From: Larix kaempferi
Lineage: Eukaryota; Streptophyta; Pinopsida; Pinales; Pinaceae
DNA length: 64,000 nucleotides
Direction of reading: 5' to 3'
NCBI GenBank assembly: GCA_027924585.1
Contig: BSBM01000762.1
Coordinates: 8,900,501 to 8,964,500 of the forward strand
Below are positions 10,809 through 21,700 of the stretch, one piece after another (positions within the stretch are counted from its first letter, which is position 1; every line of letters begins with the position of its first letter). The notes under the pieces were generated by a model. The model saw only the letters and a list, made by a program, of their open reading frames with translations, was not told the origin of the DNA and did not search any database. The position numbers and the translations under genes were made by a program.

Positions 10809-12637
10809 ATGGTCAAACATTGGGAGGATAGAGAGAGGGAGAGAAATTTTTACCCTCGCCACATTACTATTCAGACTACACAACTCTTGAGAATTGTTGG
10901 CCTCCTTAAATTCTATCAAGAGGATACATCCCTTAAGGTAAACTCTGTATTATTATGTTAGCTCATCCGACGTTGGCATCATCAGAGGCAGGAATTCTGT
11001 GTTGGTGGTGGTCAATGGTTCCAACCCACTAAGGAGGATATTTATTTCATCACTAGGCTATCTAGGAGAGGGGAGGATTTATCCCAGTTCCTTGATGTCC
11101 TAGCTAGTGTTGCAGCAGAGAGTCAGCTAGCTTACTCAGTGAGATATATCAGTGATGCAGTCGTCCATTCAGCTGATTTTTAGGTGAGTGGTGGGAAATT
11201 TCAGATCTCTGATTTTGGTCAAGAGGAGGTTAGATTCCTCTCTCTTTTTATTACGACGCTGGAACACTACACTACTAATGGGTAGTGCATTAGTTTCCCC
11301 TTATTGTATTATGATGACTCTTTAGTGCAGAGACCTAGATGCATTAGGTGGTGTACCATGTTTTGTGGAAGTTTTGTTATGCTTTGGATAGATGTCATGC
11401 AGTCATTGATGGGAGGTCTAGCTTCCCTTTTGGTTCATAGTTTTTTTATTAATTTTTTTAGAGGTTTCCATCCACCAAGCCAGCACTTGAGCACCCACCT
11501 GCTAGGATAATGACTGAGGTGTGTATGCATATGTTGGGGGAGATGATTCCCAAGAGGGGTAAACCTGAGTTCCCACATAGGATCACCTCATATGTGTTAG
11601 AGATGTTCGCTAGTGACGATGACCATGCACTTGAAATGGTTCCATATCCATATGCAGGCTTGGATTGGAGAGTGTGCTCAATGATCTTCTTCACACCGGA
11701 TGAGCCAGCTTATGAGAGAGGTAATGTTAATGTTATGTTTAAATTACTATAGTTTCTTTTTATTCTCTTTATACGTAATGCAAATGAAATATGTTATAAA
11801 TATGTTTATTTTTTAATGAAATTGTCTAATTATTATTTTGTACTATATATTTTGAAGATATTGACAGATTTGATGCAGAGGTCAGGCCACATCTTCTCAC
11901 TCATGATGATCAGGATATGGAAGATCAGGATTAGGCCAACCCACAGTTAGCTGGTGGACATCATGGTCACCATCCACGTAGGCCCCATGATAGGTATATT
12001 CAGGATGTGGAAAATAGGTTGGCCATATTTTTGGTAGATGTAGATGTTCAACATGTGTGGCTACATGACATTCGCGATGAACTTGAGCTTATGGATATAT
12101 GGATTATTCTTACTCATCATATAAGTTTGTTAATGTAGCATATTATCAGTGCATGCTTTCAGCAAGATTCCCCTCAACCTCCTCCACCTCCACCTCCTCC
12201 TCCATCAACTTCGACATCTACTACTCCACCTCCTCCTCCATCATCCTTGTCGACATCTCGTCCACTGCCTCTTCCTCCTCCAACTTCGACGTCTCATCCA
12301 CCTCCTCCTCCACCATGTCCTCCTCCTACACCTCCATCATACTCTAGTCCTCTAATCCTACTCAACCTTCCTCCCGATCCTACATCATCATATTATCCTC
12401 TACTCCTGCTCGATCAACCCTTCGATCCTATTCATCGGCCCAACCATCCACCATTTCCTACTTCAGACGTTGTTTCTATTTTAGAGGCACTTAGAGAGGG
12501 TCATACACTTTGCCTTGATGGACATATCCCTCTTGCTCTGAGATCTATTTTTCCTTCTAGTATTATAGGTATTGTTGCCCTTGCCTCTGCTGGAAGAGGT
12601 GTTCATACTTCCTTTGGATCTATTGCTCGAGGTGATG
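10809..12637 (+). pseudogene. Unrecognised CACTA-1 gene, proline-rich C-terminus (5' part)
   Basis: One plus-strand frame from the ATG at 10809 reads MVKHWEDRERERNFYPRHIT, later GGGQWFQPTKEDIYFITRLSRRGED and LLYYDDSLVQRPRCIRW, with three in-frame stops. A second block (about 11463-11724) reads RFPSTKPALEHPPARIM to FFTPDEPAYERG in another frame, with an AG just before it, so a short intron may lie between. A third block (about 12080-12660) has a long Pro/Ser/Thr tract and then SILEALREGHTLCLDG. The copia insertion at 12638 interrupts the last block, which resumes at 34997. I do not recognise the family. The opening layout recalls plant mobile-domain proteins but key residues could not be matched. 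Decayed and not functional. Confidence 0.55.
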
Positions 12638-13316
12638 TGTTAAATTTTCAGAATTTACTTCAATCTAATATAGGATCTTAACTAAGAGAACAACATGTAC
12701 AGAATATCAATCATGGACACAATAATGCAATCACACAAGAGACACAGAGTTTACTTGGGGAAAACCATAAAGTTGAAAAACTCCAATAACTTCCTCAGAG
12801 ATAGATAGAGCAATGATACAACACAAGCATAAGAGATAGACATCTTTTAGCAGCAGCTTCTCCTCCTCCACAAGTGCGCCACTCTCCCGAGAGAGTGAGA
12901 GAGAATAGAATGATGAAATAGAGTGCCTCTCACACTCTATTTATACTTGAATTGACTTGCCTAATAAACTTTACTAGGTCGGCCTTAACTTAACCACATA
13001 ACATACTGCTGACTGGGCCGACACCCAATAGGGTGGTCTAATAACCCTTTGGCCCACATGGCCGAATCCCAATAGAGTGGTCTAATAACCCTTTTACCCA
13101 CATGGCCGACCCCCAAAAGGGTGGTCTAATAACCCTTAGACCCATATGACTTATACAGGGCCGACCCCAACAAGGTGGTCTAATAACCCATCAAGTATAA
13201 GTTACAACACTTACAATATAAATGACGACACTTCCATATAGAGGAATAATACATCTCTATAGGAGTACAATAAATATATAAGTGAAATACATTCCGAAGT
13301 TACATATACATCAACA
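12638..13316 (-). repeat. 3' LTR of the copia element
   Basis: This is a 679-bp repeat matching 34346-34991. It contains four copies of a ~45-bp unit ending GGTGGTCTAATAACCC (about 13015-13200), against three in the other LTR. This explains much of the length difference between the LTRs. Confidence 0.9.
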
Positions 13317-13330
13317 CTCCCTCTTAACTA
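13317..13330 (-). other. Polypurine tract of the copia element
   Basis: On the minus strand this reads TAGTTAAGAGGGAG, immediately before the 3' LTR start TGTTGATG. Confidence 0.7.
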
Positions 13331-13714
13331 GGAAGGTATTTCTCGACACAGATATACTAGCACAAGTCTTCTTCTCTGGATCATCATCGATGCATCGTCC
13401 TTGAATCATTGTCATTGTCACTGTTGCTGCTATCTCAACCAATCTCTCAATATACTAGTCATAGGAGGTTCGACAAAGCCAGGCCTTTTTTCATACTGGA
13501 TGTAGGCCCACTACTTGTAGGTCTTCATCATCTGTGCGAACGGTTTGATAGAGGTGGTCTCTCAGGACTAATTTTATGTGCTGATGCAATACCTGACAAG
13601 AGCATCCCAGGAACATTTATGTGCCTAAGCATGACTTGCAAGATCTCCCAGGACTGATTACATGCATCCCCTTCACAATACCTTTAAAGAGCATCCCAGG
13701 AACATTTATGTGCT
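13331..13714 (-). other. Copia 3' untranslated region with GCATCCCAGGA repeats
   Basis: There are no coding motifs. The right part contains copies of a repeat with the core GCATCCCAGGAACATTTATG, which continues at 29953 after CACTA-2. The uninterrupted paralogous copy at about 30075-30110 shows how the sequence read before CACTA-2 inserted. Confidence 0.6.
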
Positions 13715-13717
13715 GCA

Positions 13718-13980
13718 CACTAGTACAAAATGAGAGATAAGTGACCACACAACCAAAACATTTGGTCACCATAGTTTTTTTAAGGGATAAATGACCAAAA
13801 TTGAGAAATTTTAAGTGAGCTAACTAAAAATGACCAAGATAAATGACCAATTTGGTCACAGGATAAGATCTAAACTAAAAATGACCAAGATAAATGACCA
13901 ATTTGGTCACGGGATCAAAACTAAACTAAAAATGACCACATAACAATTGGTCACTTATTTGTTCATTTTTAGTTGTGTCA
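13718..13980. repeat. CACTA-2 left terminus and subterminal TGACCAA repeats
   Basis: The 30-bp TIR is followed by repeated AAATGACCAA and TTTGGTCAC motifs in both orientations, including two near-identical stretches at about 13840 and 13900. In CACTA elements such motifs are the binding sites of the TnpA-type protein. Confidence 0.8.
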
Positions 13981-14025
13981 CTTTGACAATGAAAAATTAT
14001 AATTTTGACAATGAATTTGTACAAT

Positions 14026-14098
14026 TTACTAAATTTTAACACTATCAATGGATTCAGAGACCCCATCTGAATTCATCGACAGTGTTAAAATTTAGTAA
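14026..14098. repeat. 33-bp foldback (hairpin) near the left end of CACTA-2
   Basis: The left arm 14026-14058 (TTACTAAATTTTAACACT..) and right arm 14066-14098 pair at 30 of 33 positions, around a 7-base loop GACCCCA. The stem would be stable as RNA. No gene is associated. Confidence 0.7.
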
Positions 14099-15404
14099 CT
14101 TGTAGACCCCCTCATGTGTCATAGCTCAACATTAATGCATGAAGAAAATTTGCACCCCTTACATTAACGACCTTATACATATATAATATTTTGTTCATCT
14201 AGGACAATATTCTTATGACATCTCTATCACATTTCTCTATTTAAGATTCTATATGACCCCTTCGACATACTTGCCAAGTTGCGTATTTTACATCATCATA
14301 GTCTAGTTAATGTCATGTATCAGAGATTGATCATTTCTTATTCAAAGATGCATCACCATGTCTTGAATTTTATACCATTGTAACGTTCAACTTAACACAT
14401 TGATCTCGTTCATAATTTGTTTGGAAAAAATCATCATCGTTTGACCCTTTCGACACCCAGTTGAAGTTTTGGAAATTAAGAGTCTTTTGCATCTCATCAG
14501 TTGAAATCCTCCTATTTTGTACCTCCCTATTAATTGGTTGATCAGACATATGGATGCCAACTCATCAATTCTATGTCTAGAATGTTAAAAATACCATGTT
14601 GGTGTTTCCGTGGAGAAAAAAAACATATATCACTCATTAAAAAAAATCCATTTTATATTAAAACTCCCATCTTTATTTACCCCTTCTAAAATTCTATTCC
14701 CTAAATAGTAAAATTTTAAATATTTTCTCCTCAGCTTTTAGATGGATAGAGGTAGTCATTTTGATCATATGATATGCATCTTTTTATTTTGTAAAGCTCT
14801 AGACTTATATTAATTTTGCATATAATATAAAGGACAAACAAATAATGCATGTTCTAGACTTAGATTAGCTTATTTGAGACATTATATACCGATAAATTTA
14901 TAGTATATAAAAAATAAATTAAAAAAAAACAAAATAAAATAAATAAATTTAAAAATTTAGAACAAATAAAAATAAATTAAACATAAACATATTAAATAAA
15001 TACAAAACAAATTTCAATTTATACCAAAACACACCAATAGATTTGGAATTTTGGCGCGAGGAGAGGTGGGAGGTAGAAGGGACTTTTCCATGAGCTAGAG
15101 GAAAACGCCGGTTCATCGATTTTTTCAATACTTGGAGGGTTACCTGCAACTCTCCATATAGGTGAGCAGATCGGTTTAAGGATCGTGTTTCCTGAGTGGG
15201 TGATTGCTATATTTGTCTGTGCGTTAGGGTTTTAGATGGTTTTATTATGTGGATTGGTGCCATATTTGTGAGATTATGCTAATAATTTGGTTGATTTTTT
15301 ATTTAGGTCTTGAGAGTCATCGGCTGATCACTGCACTTCAGGTACTCAATGTTTGCTTTTACTGTGAGATTTTACTAAGGGTATTCTTTTTCATTTTTTT
15401 TAAT
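14099..15404. other. AT-rich CACTA-2 interior without recognisable genes
   Basis: The stretch shows A/T homopolymers and short frames only. A short minus-strand frame (14949-15149, VPSTSHLSS..) and the GC-richer patch at 15040-15180 could be the edge of a captured sequence, but no family is recognised. Confidence 0.4.
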
Positions 15405-15602
15405 CAGATCTTATTGGGATTTATTGGGATATTTTACAATGAGAGGTTATTAGGGTTTTCATTCCTTTTTATCAGATATTATTGGGATTTATTGGGATAT
15501 TTTACAATCGGAGATTATTGTGGTTTTCATTCTTTTTTATTAGATATTATTCGGATTTATTGGGATTTTTTACAATCAAAGATTATTGGGGTTAGTGGGA
15601 TA
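15405..15602 (+). repeat. Three tandem copies of a ~68-bp unit
   Basis: Units starting near 15405, 15473 and 15540 share TTATTGGGATTTATTGGGAT, TTTTACAAT and TTTTCATTC. The hydrophobic 121-codon frame across this stretch is a by-product of the repeat. Confidence 0.8.
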
Positions 15603-16160
15603 TTTAAAAAATAGAAATTAAAAGATTGCAGGTTTTGGGTTTATGGGTTATGCCTCTTTTATTGACTAAGTAGCAATTTTATTAGCATAGAATGTCAAAT
15701 GTTGTTTTCTATAACTGATATCTGACCAAGTTTCCCCAACTGAGTATCGCGACCCGCCCAGCTCTGATTGGTATTTCCACCTTTCTGGCTCGACTACATC
15801 AACTCTTGGGATCAACACTCTTGGATCAACTAGCTACCTATCTTTGGGCTTTCAGACTAGTAACCCTTTTCCATGCGCCTCAATGGGCATATAAAATGCG
15901 ACCATTCGAACAAGAAACTATATTTCCTTGCCATCCAACAGTGCATAAAATCAATATCCACTAGCAACCTCATTAATGGATTTTATTAGTTAACCTATTC
16001 ATGATATTATCGCTTTACTCACATTATCAAAACCGGGGCCATTGGTTTGATCCAATGCAAGAATATTAAGTTATGATCCCTTTGCTGAGATGATAAGCAA
16101 CATAGAAAGAACCATAGGCGCTAGTAATAGACTGAGTTCCAGTTGATCCAACTAGAGTTT
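15603..16160. other. Unrecognised stretch, possibly captured coding sequence
   Basis: Between about 15735 and 15975 one plus-strand frame stays open for roughly 75 codons (..RPALIGISTFLARLHQLLG..) with less skewed composition than its surroundings. That could be a captured exon. I could not match it to any family or to an organelle gene. Confidence 0.3.
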
Positions 16161-16164
16161 AACC

Positions 16165-16520
16165 TGTTAATGCAGAAGTTAGAGATGGTGATCCAATTCA
16201 ATTAAACCCACGTTAATGCAGAAGTTAGAGATGGTGATCCAGCATGCAGAAGTTAGAGATGGTGATCCAGTTAAACACCGTTAATGCAAAAGTTAAAGAT
16301 GGTGATCCATCTAAATCTCCATTAATGCAGAAGTTAGAGATGGTGATCCAGTTAAACGCCTATTAATGTAGAAGTTAGAGATGGTGATCCATTTAAATGT
16401 CATTAATGCAGAAGTTAGAGATGGTGATCCAGTTAAACGCCTGTTAATTTAGAAGTTAGAGATGGTGATCCATTTAAATGTCATTAATGCAGAAGTTAGA
16501 GATGGTGATCCAGTTAAACC
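16165..16520 (+). repeat. Minisatellite: nine copies of a ~41-bp unit
   Basis: The core TTAGAGATGGTGATCC recurs nine times (near 16177, 16224, 16252, 16290, 16332, 16374, 16414, 16455 and 16496). Two alternating spacer types are seen (GTTAAACGCC and TTTAAATGTC), showing that pairs of units were duplicated together. Confidence 0.9.
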
Positions 16521-16841
16521 CATTGATGGATTGTACATGTTCCAAAAAGTCATTACATCCAAAATCATATATGTAGATGGTAGATGATCTTCTTGACAAT
16601 GATATTCAACTTAGAAAATATGAAATCATCCATTACACACTATAATATTTATATTATTTATCAAATATCAAGATACAATCGATATGGATATTGATTCAAC
16701 AACTCCTCTAAAATCTCAAAGAAAACTGTCTGAGATCGTTATGGATATTGAGTCAACAAACAATCGATATGGATATTGAGTCAACAATTGCAAAAATTGA
16801 AGAGGTCTCTGAGATCGTTATGATCGGAATCAATTCATCTT

Positions 16842-17111
16842 TCCTCCATTGTTCTAGCAGGATGTGTACCAATTTATGTGGGAAAAGACAACCATCGTTT
16901 CATTGTGGACATACACTGCTTAAGCCATCCTCTTTTTGCCGAGCTGTTAGATTTTTCTGCTGGAGAAATGGGGTATTTAAATAAGGGAGCTCTCAGAATA
17001 ACAGCTGATATTCATCTATTTGAACATGTCATGGGGCTTCTTACTGACAACAATCCATCGGCCCATTCCATGCAAATCACATATGTATTACATCAATTTT
17101 CACCAGCATAA
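16842..17111 (+). pseudogene. Captured SAUR (small auxin-up RNA) domain fragment
   Basis: The frame reads GCVPIYVGKDNHRFIVDI, then LSHPLFAELL, GALRITADIHLFEHVMGLL and a stop after HQFSPA. This is the SAUR core in order: the 'VPVYVG' strand, 'RFVVP..YLNHPLFQ.LL' and 'G.L.IPC....FE.VL'. SAUR proteins are small plant regulators that promote acid-growth expansion by inhibiting PP2C.D phosphatases. No ATG precedes the domain in frame (TGA at 16821-16823), and the N-terminal frame seems to continue in another register upstream. The C-terminal part is complete. It lies between a minisatellite and the Reina insertion, inside CACTA-2. Most likely a captured gene copy now disrupted by a frameshift. Confidence 0.8.
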
Positions 17112-17308
17112 GTTACTAATTCACAGCTCATTGACAGATCTCAACAGCATACCATTAATTTTTCTACGAGCATAAGGGAAATGTACATGAAAGTTGTTTC
17201 CGTCGGCTCCCATACCAAACATGAGATGAAATACTATTTGATCGCTTTGATGCATATTCAATTCATTGTAGAACTATAATTTATTTCCAGAACTGGGGAA
17301 CAGAGAAC

Positions 17309-17683
17309 TCTTAGGAACCCATGTCTTTACTTTGTTAGTATATTGTTGTTGGACGCATATGCTTTGTAAGTCGTCCCATAGCATTTGTTGATCAATAGTT
17401 TATGTTATTGTTGTTGGCGCATATGCTTTGTAAGTCGCCCGTAGTATTGTTGATCCATAGTTTGTAGTGGCCCATGGTTTTGACCCATAGTATTGGCACC
17501 TAGACTTAGTATATAAGTGTGTGTTGAGACCTACGAAGGCACCGCGAAGTTATTTGTATTGAGCTTGCTCATAGGAGGTTGCCCCCTCGAAGTGGCGTGT
17601 GATCAATATAAAAGTGATTCTGAGTTCTGCCATTTCTGCTATTTCGCATATTTTTATTAATTAATTGTTGCAGGTGCATCACA
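17309..17683 (+). repeat. 5' LTR of the Reina-like element
   Basis: This is a 375-bp repeat of 23038-23412. Its start reads TCTTAGG, where the other LTR has TGTTAGG, so the terminal TG is mutated. It contains an imperfect internal duplication of ~65 bp (GCATATGCTTTGTAAGTCG occurs twice). Confidence 0.92.
17510..17517 (+). promoter_or_regulatory. Probable TATA box in the Reina-like 5' LTR
   Basis: TATATAAG lies mid-LTR about 170 bases before the LTR end, a usual place for the U3/R promoter. The same sequence is in the 3' LTR. Confidence 0.55.
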
Positions 17684-17685
17684 TC

Positions 17686-17697
17686 TAGTATTAGAGC
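17686..17697 (+). other. Primer-binding site of the Reina-like element
   Basis: TAGTATTAGAGC lies two bases after the LTR end CATCACA. It differs at two positions from the initiator tRNA-Met complement TGGTATCAGAGC. Confidence 0.75.
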
Positions 17698-18700
17698 ACT
17701 TTCTTGGGCTTACTGGGTGAAATTTCTGCCAAATTTTTTTTTCACATCTGTTGTAGGTTCGGATTTGGGAATAATCCCTATCCACTTAACTGTGGGAAGT
17801 ACTTGGGCATAAGCCCTAAAACTCATTGTGAGGAGTACCACAAGAACCCTGAAGTAGCTGGCCCATTGAGAGGACCTGCCAGCGAAAAGGGCAATGACCC
17901 CTACTTGATTGACTAGTTCCCACCCGTGAGGTAAACCAAGAGCTGTCGTTTGTGGCAAAGCAGTTATTAGTTTTACCTGAGCCGTGGAGTGAGGGGTACT
18001 GCCCCAATACGCAAGTCGTCAAACAGCATTGGTGGCCGAGTGAAACCCTTGAACTGTTAGGAAGCCGCACATAGCTGGGGTCCATATCTATTTTCAGCTG
18101 AACTGTTGTCGATCGTTGCTGTGCCATTTTAGATCCAGTCGTTCAGATCCATTTTGCAAGCTGTTCCAAATCCAGCCATTTTCAATCCATTCGGCGTTGT
18201 TTCAGATCCCTTCCGAGCCGTAGCCGCTCTAGTCTGAAAAAAGAAGTATAATATTTAGTTTTTTCTCCATATCTCCCTTGTTTTCACTCTGTTTCTCTTG
18301 AAATTTTTGGGGAACCCCTGTCATCCTATTCTGCATATTTCATTCCTGAGGACCCTATCCCCAATTCCCCTTCCCAAAGCCCGAAATCCCACATTTGTCT
18401 ATTTTTAGGGTTTTCCATAACTTCCTCAGATTTCACCCAATCACCTTCAAATTTTACCACAGAGTTCCTTTCTAAATTCTGCTTCTTTGTTCCCCTCTGC
18501 CGAATTTTCCTATTCTTTCACCCCACTTCTGAAATCTTCATTTTTGCTTCCCTGTCTATTCAACAATCTCCAAAACCTAGTCAAACCCCAATTACCCTTC
18601 AGATTTTTTTCGAAGTCTAGATTTTCCTTTACTGAAGTAGTTTCTGTTTTTGTTTTCCTACCCAGTGAACCGAAAAAAAAAAAAAAAAATCCTCCTGGTT
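17698..18700 (+). other. Untranslated leader of the Reina-like element
   Basis: About 1 kb lies between the primer site and gag, with only short frames and an 18-A tract at 18672-18689. The 70-codon frame at 17704-17916 has no family signature and is taken as leader. Confidence 0.6.
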
Positions 18701-21700
18701 ATGGTTGTCACCAGTGTAGGAGCAAAAACCATGGAGAACGCACTTGCAGCCATCCAAGCCAAACTCCAGGATCTGGATGAAAATTTTTTCGGCCTCCATC
18801 TTGAACATTTAGCTATGAACAACAAATGGCAGTGCGAGTCTTCATCAGACAATGGGTTCTCTTCTTCCAGCAATTTCCGTGGTCTGAAGCTTGACTTTCC
18901 TCGCTTCAATGGTACCGATCCAACTGGATGGATATATCGTGCATAACAGTATTTCAGTCTGCATAATACTTTTGATGTCAACAAAGTTCCACTGGCATCC
19001 TTTCATTTGGAACAGGATGCTCTTCAATGGTACCGTTGGTACATCAAGGCTCATCCAGAGCCCAAATGGCCAGACTTTTGCCAGCTCCTTTTGCAATGAT
19101 TTGGTCCTAGTGCTTTTGATGAATTCACAGGAGCCCTCACTAAACTTCGCCAAATTGGCACTGTGAGAGAGTATCAAACCGAATTTGAGAATCTAGCCAA
19201 CCACACCGAAGGATTGTTTGATGATTTTTACCGGAGTTGTTTTATCAGTGGTCTAAAGGATGCCATCCGCTCTGAGGTCAAAATGTTCTGTCCCAACACA
19301 ATGATGGAAGCCCTAGGGTTGGCTACGTTGGCGGAAGACAAGATTGTAGCCCAACAACACTCCAAGCCCACTTTTGTTCCCTTTTGACATATGGGTTCTC
19401 AATGACCACCTATACCATAGGCTCCTCGACCAACTCCTATCAAGCATTTGTCTGAAACAGAGATGCAAGCATGAAGAGAAAAGGGGCTTTGCTATAATTG
19501 TGATGAGAAATTCACTCGAGGACATAGATGTGTTTAGCAAAAGCTCTATCTCTTGGATGTGGATTCTCCGCCTGCTTCTGAAATTGGTGACGAAGATCCA
19601 GAAACACTGGATGCTCTGGTCGACATTCAGGAACCGCCTATTGACCCTCCTTCTCAGGATGACCAGCCAAAGATATCTCTCCATGCTTTAGCTAGAATCA
19701 CCACCCCCCAAACAATGTCGGTTAGGGGTTACTTCAAGAAGCTTCCTCTTACAATACTCATTGATTCTGGTAGCACTCATAATTTCATTGACCCTCGGAT
19801 CGCCAAAGAAGCTGATTGTTTTATCCATCCTTGCTCCAACTTTAAAGTCATGGTTGCCAATGGGGGCACCTTACCTTGCAAAGGGAAGTGTCGAAATGTG
19901 TGTATCTCTATGGGAGATTATACCTTATGCTCTGACATGTTTGCCTTGACCTTAGGCAGATGTGATGTGGTTTTGGGCGCTCAATGGCTATGCACACTTC
20001 ACCCTATCTTATGGGATTTTGCTGAACTTTGGATGCAGTTTTCCCTCAATGACCAAAAACACACCTTGACAGGATTACAACTAGGTTCTCTCAGCATCAT
20101 CAGTTCACATCGCATCGAAAAACTCCTCAAGAAGAATTCACATGGTGTCATAACTCAGCTCCATTCCATTCAGATGCAACCTTCAGTGGTCTCCACTACT
20201 CCTTTGGATCTACAACAGATTCTGGATCGATATACAGGTGTTTTTGTTGAACCAGTGAGATTGCCACCTTCCAGGCCAGAAGACCATCGTATTCAGCTCC
20301 TTCCTGGCAGTGTTCCTCCCAACATCAGGCCCTATTTCTACCCATTTCACCAAAAAACGAAGATTGAAATGCTCGTTCGGGACTTATTAAAGCAAGGTAT
20401 TATTCGCCCAAGCACTAGTTCCTTTTCTTCTCCAGTTATTCTTGTCCACAAAAAAGATGGGTCATGGCGCCTCTGCATTGACTCCTGAGCACTTAATCAC
20501 CTCACCATCAAGGATAAGTTTCCAATTCCTATTGTTGATGAGCTTCATGGGGCTCACTTTTTCTCCAAGTTGGATTTTCGTTATGGGTATCATCAAATTC
20601 GGGTTCATGAGGATGATATCCCTAAAACAGCTTTCCGCACACATGATGGCCATTATGATTTTTTGGTCATGCCCTTTGTCCTCACTAATGCTCCTTCCAC
20701 ATTCCAGGCATTAATGAATAAAATATTTTGACCCTACTTGCGGAAATTTATTCTGGTATTCGTTGATGATATTCTCATCTACAATAAAACATGGGATGAA
20801 CATCTCCAGCATTTGGATCTTGTCATGTAACTTTTCTCTGACCATCATCTCCATGCCAAGTAGTCTAATTGTGTTTTTGGACAGAAGGAAGTTGAGTATC
20901 TCGGGCACATTATCTCAGCATAAGGGGTTCACGTGGATCCTCCCAAAATTGATCCCATGAACAATTGGCCGCATCCTCAAACACTCAAGAGCCTTCGTGG
21001 TTTTTTTGGGGTTGACTGGCTACTACCGCAAGTTTGTCAAGGATTATGGGAAGATTCCAGCTCCGTTAACTGCTCTATTGAAAAAGGATGCTTTTACATG
21101 GACACATGCTGCTCAGTGTGCATTTGGAAAACTAAAACAAGCTATGTGTACTACACCTATTCTAGCTATGCCCGATTTTTCCAAGCCCTTCACTATTGAG
21201 AGTGATGCTTGCGGCAATGGACTTGGTGCTATTCTCCTTCAAGATGAACACCCCATTGCACTCACCAGCAAAGCCCTTTTATGTAAGAATTTAGCTGCCT
21301 CTACCTAGGAGAAGGAAATGATGGCTATTTTGCATGCAGTACAGAAGTGGCACCCATACCTATTAGGGAATCATTTCTGCATCAAGACTGATCACCAGAG
21401 TCTGAAATATTTCTTGGAACAGTGTGTCTCCTCCCCGGAACAATAGAAATGGGTTAGCAAAATCATGGGTTATGACTATGAGATCACTTACAATAAGGGT
21501 AAAGACAATATTGTGGCAGATGCTCTTTCTCGCACATTTGATGCCCAAGGTTCTCTTTCAGCTATTTCTATGCTTGTTCCAAATTGGTTGCAATCTGTTC
21601 AACAGGGTTATGTCAATGACTCTCCTTATCTCAAATCATCCAACGCTTGACCAACAACCCTTCTGTTGTACCACATTACTCTTGGGATGGTGCTTCTTTG

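Noticed and set aside
12149-12355. Leucine/histidine-rich frame and its Ser/Thr-rich neighbour
   Set aside because: Both are alternative readings of the CCTCCTCCA-type tract that encodes the proline-rich segment in the real frame.
15249-15614. 121-codon hydrophobic frame resembling a membrane protein
   Set aside because: It is produced by three 68-bp AT-rich tandem units.
15735-16080. Possible organelle-derived DNA
   Set aside because: One frame is open for ~75 codons and composition differs, but I could not match it to any plastid or mitochondrial gene.
16165-16520. Regular repeats resembling a CRISPR array
   Set aside because: The 'spacers' are themselves repeated and the sequence is inside a plant transposon. 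It is a minisatellite.
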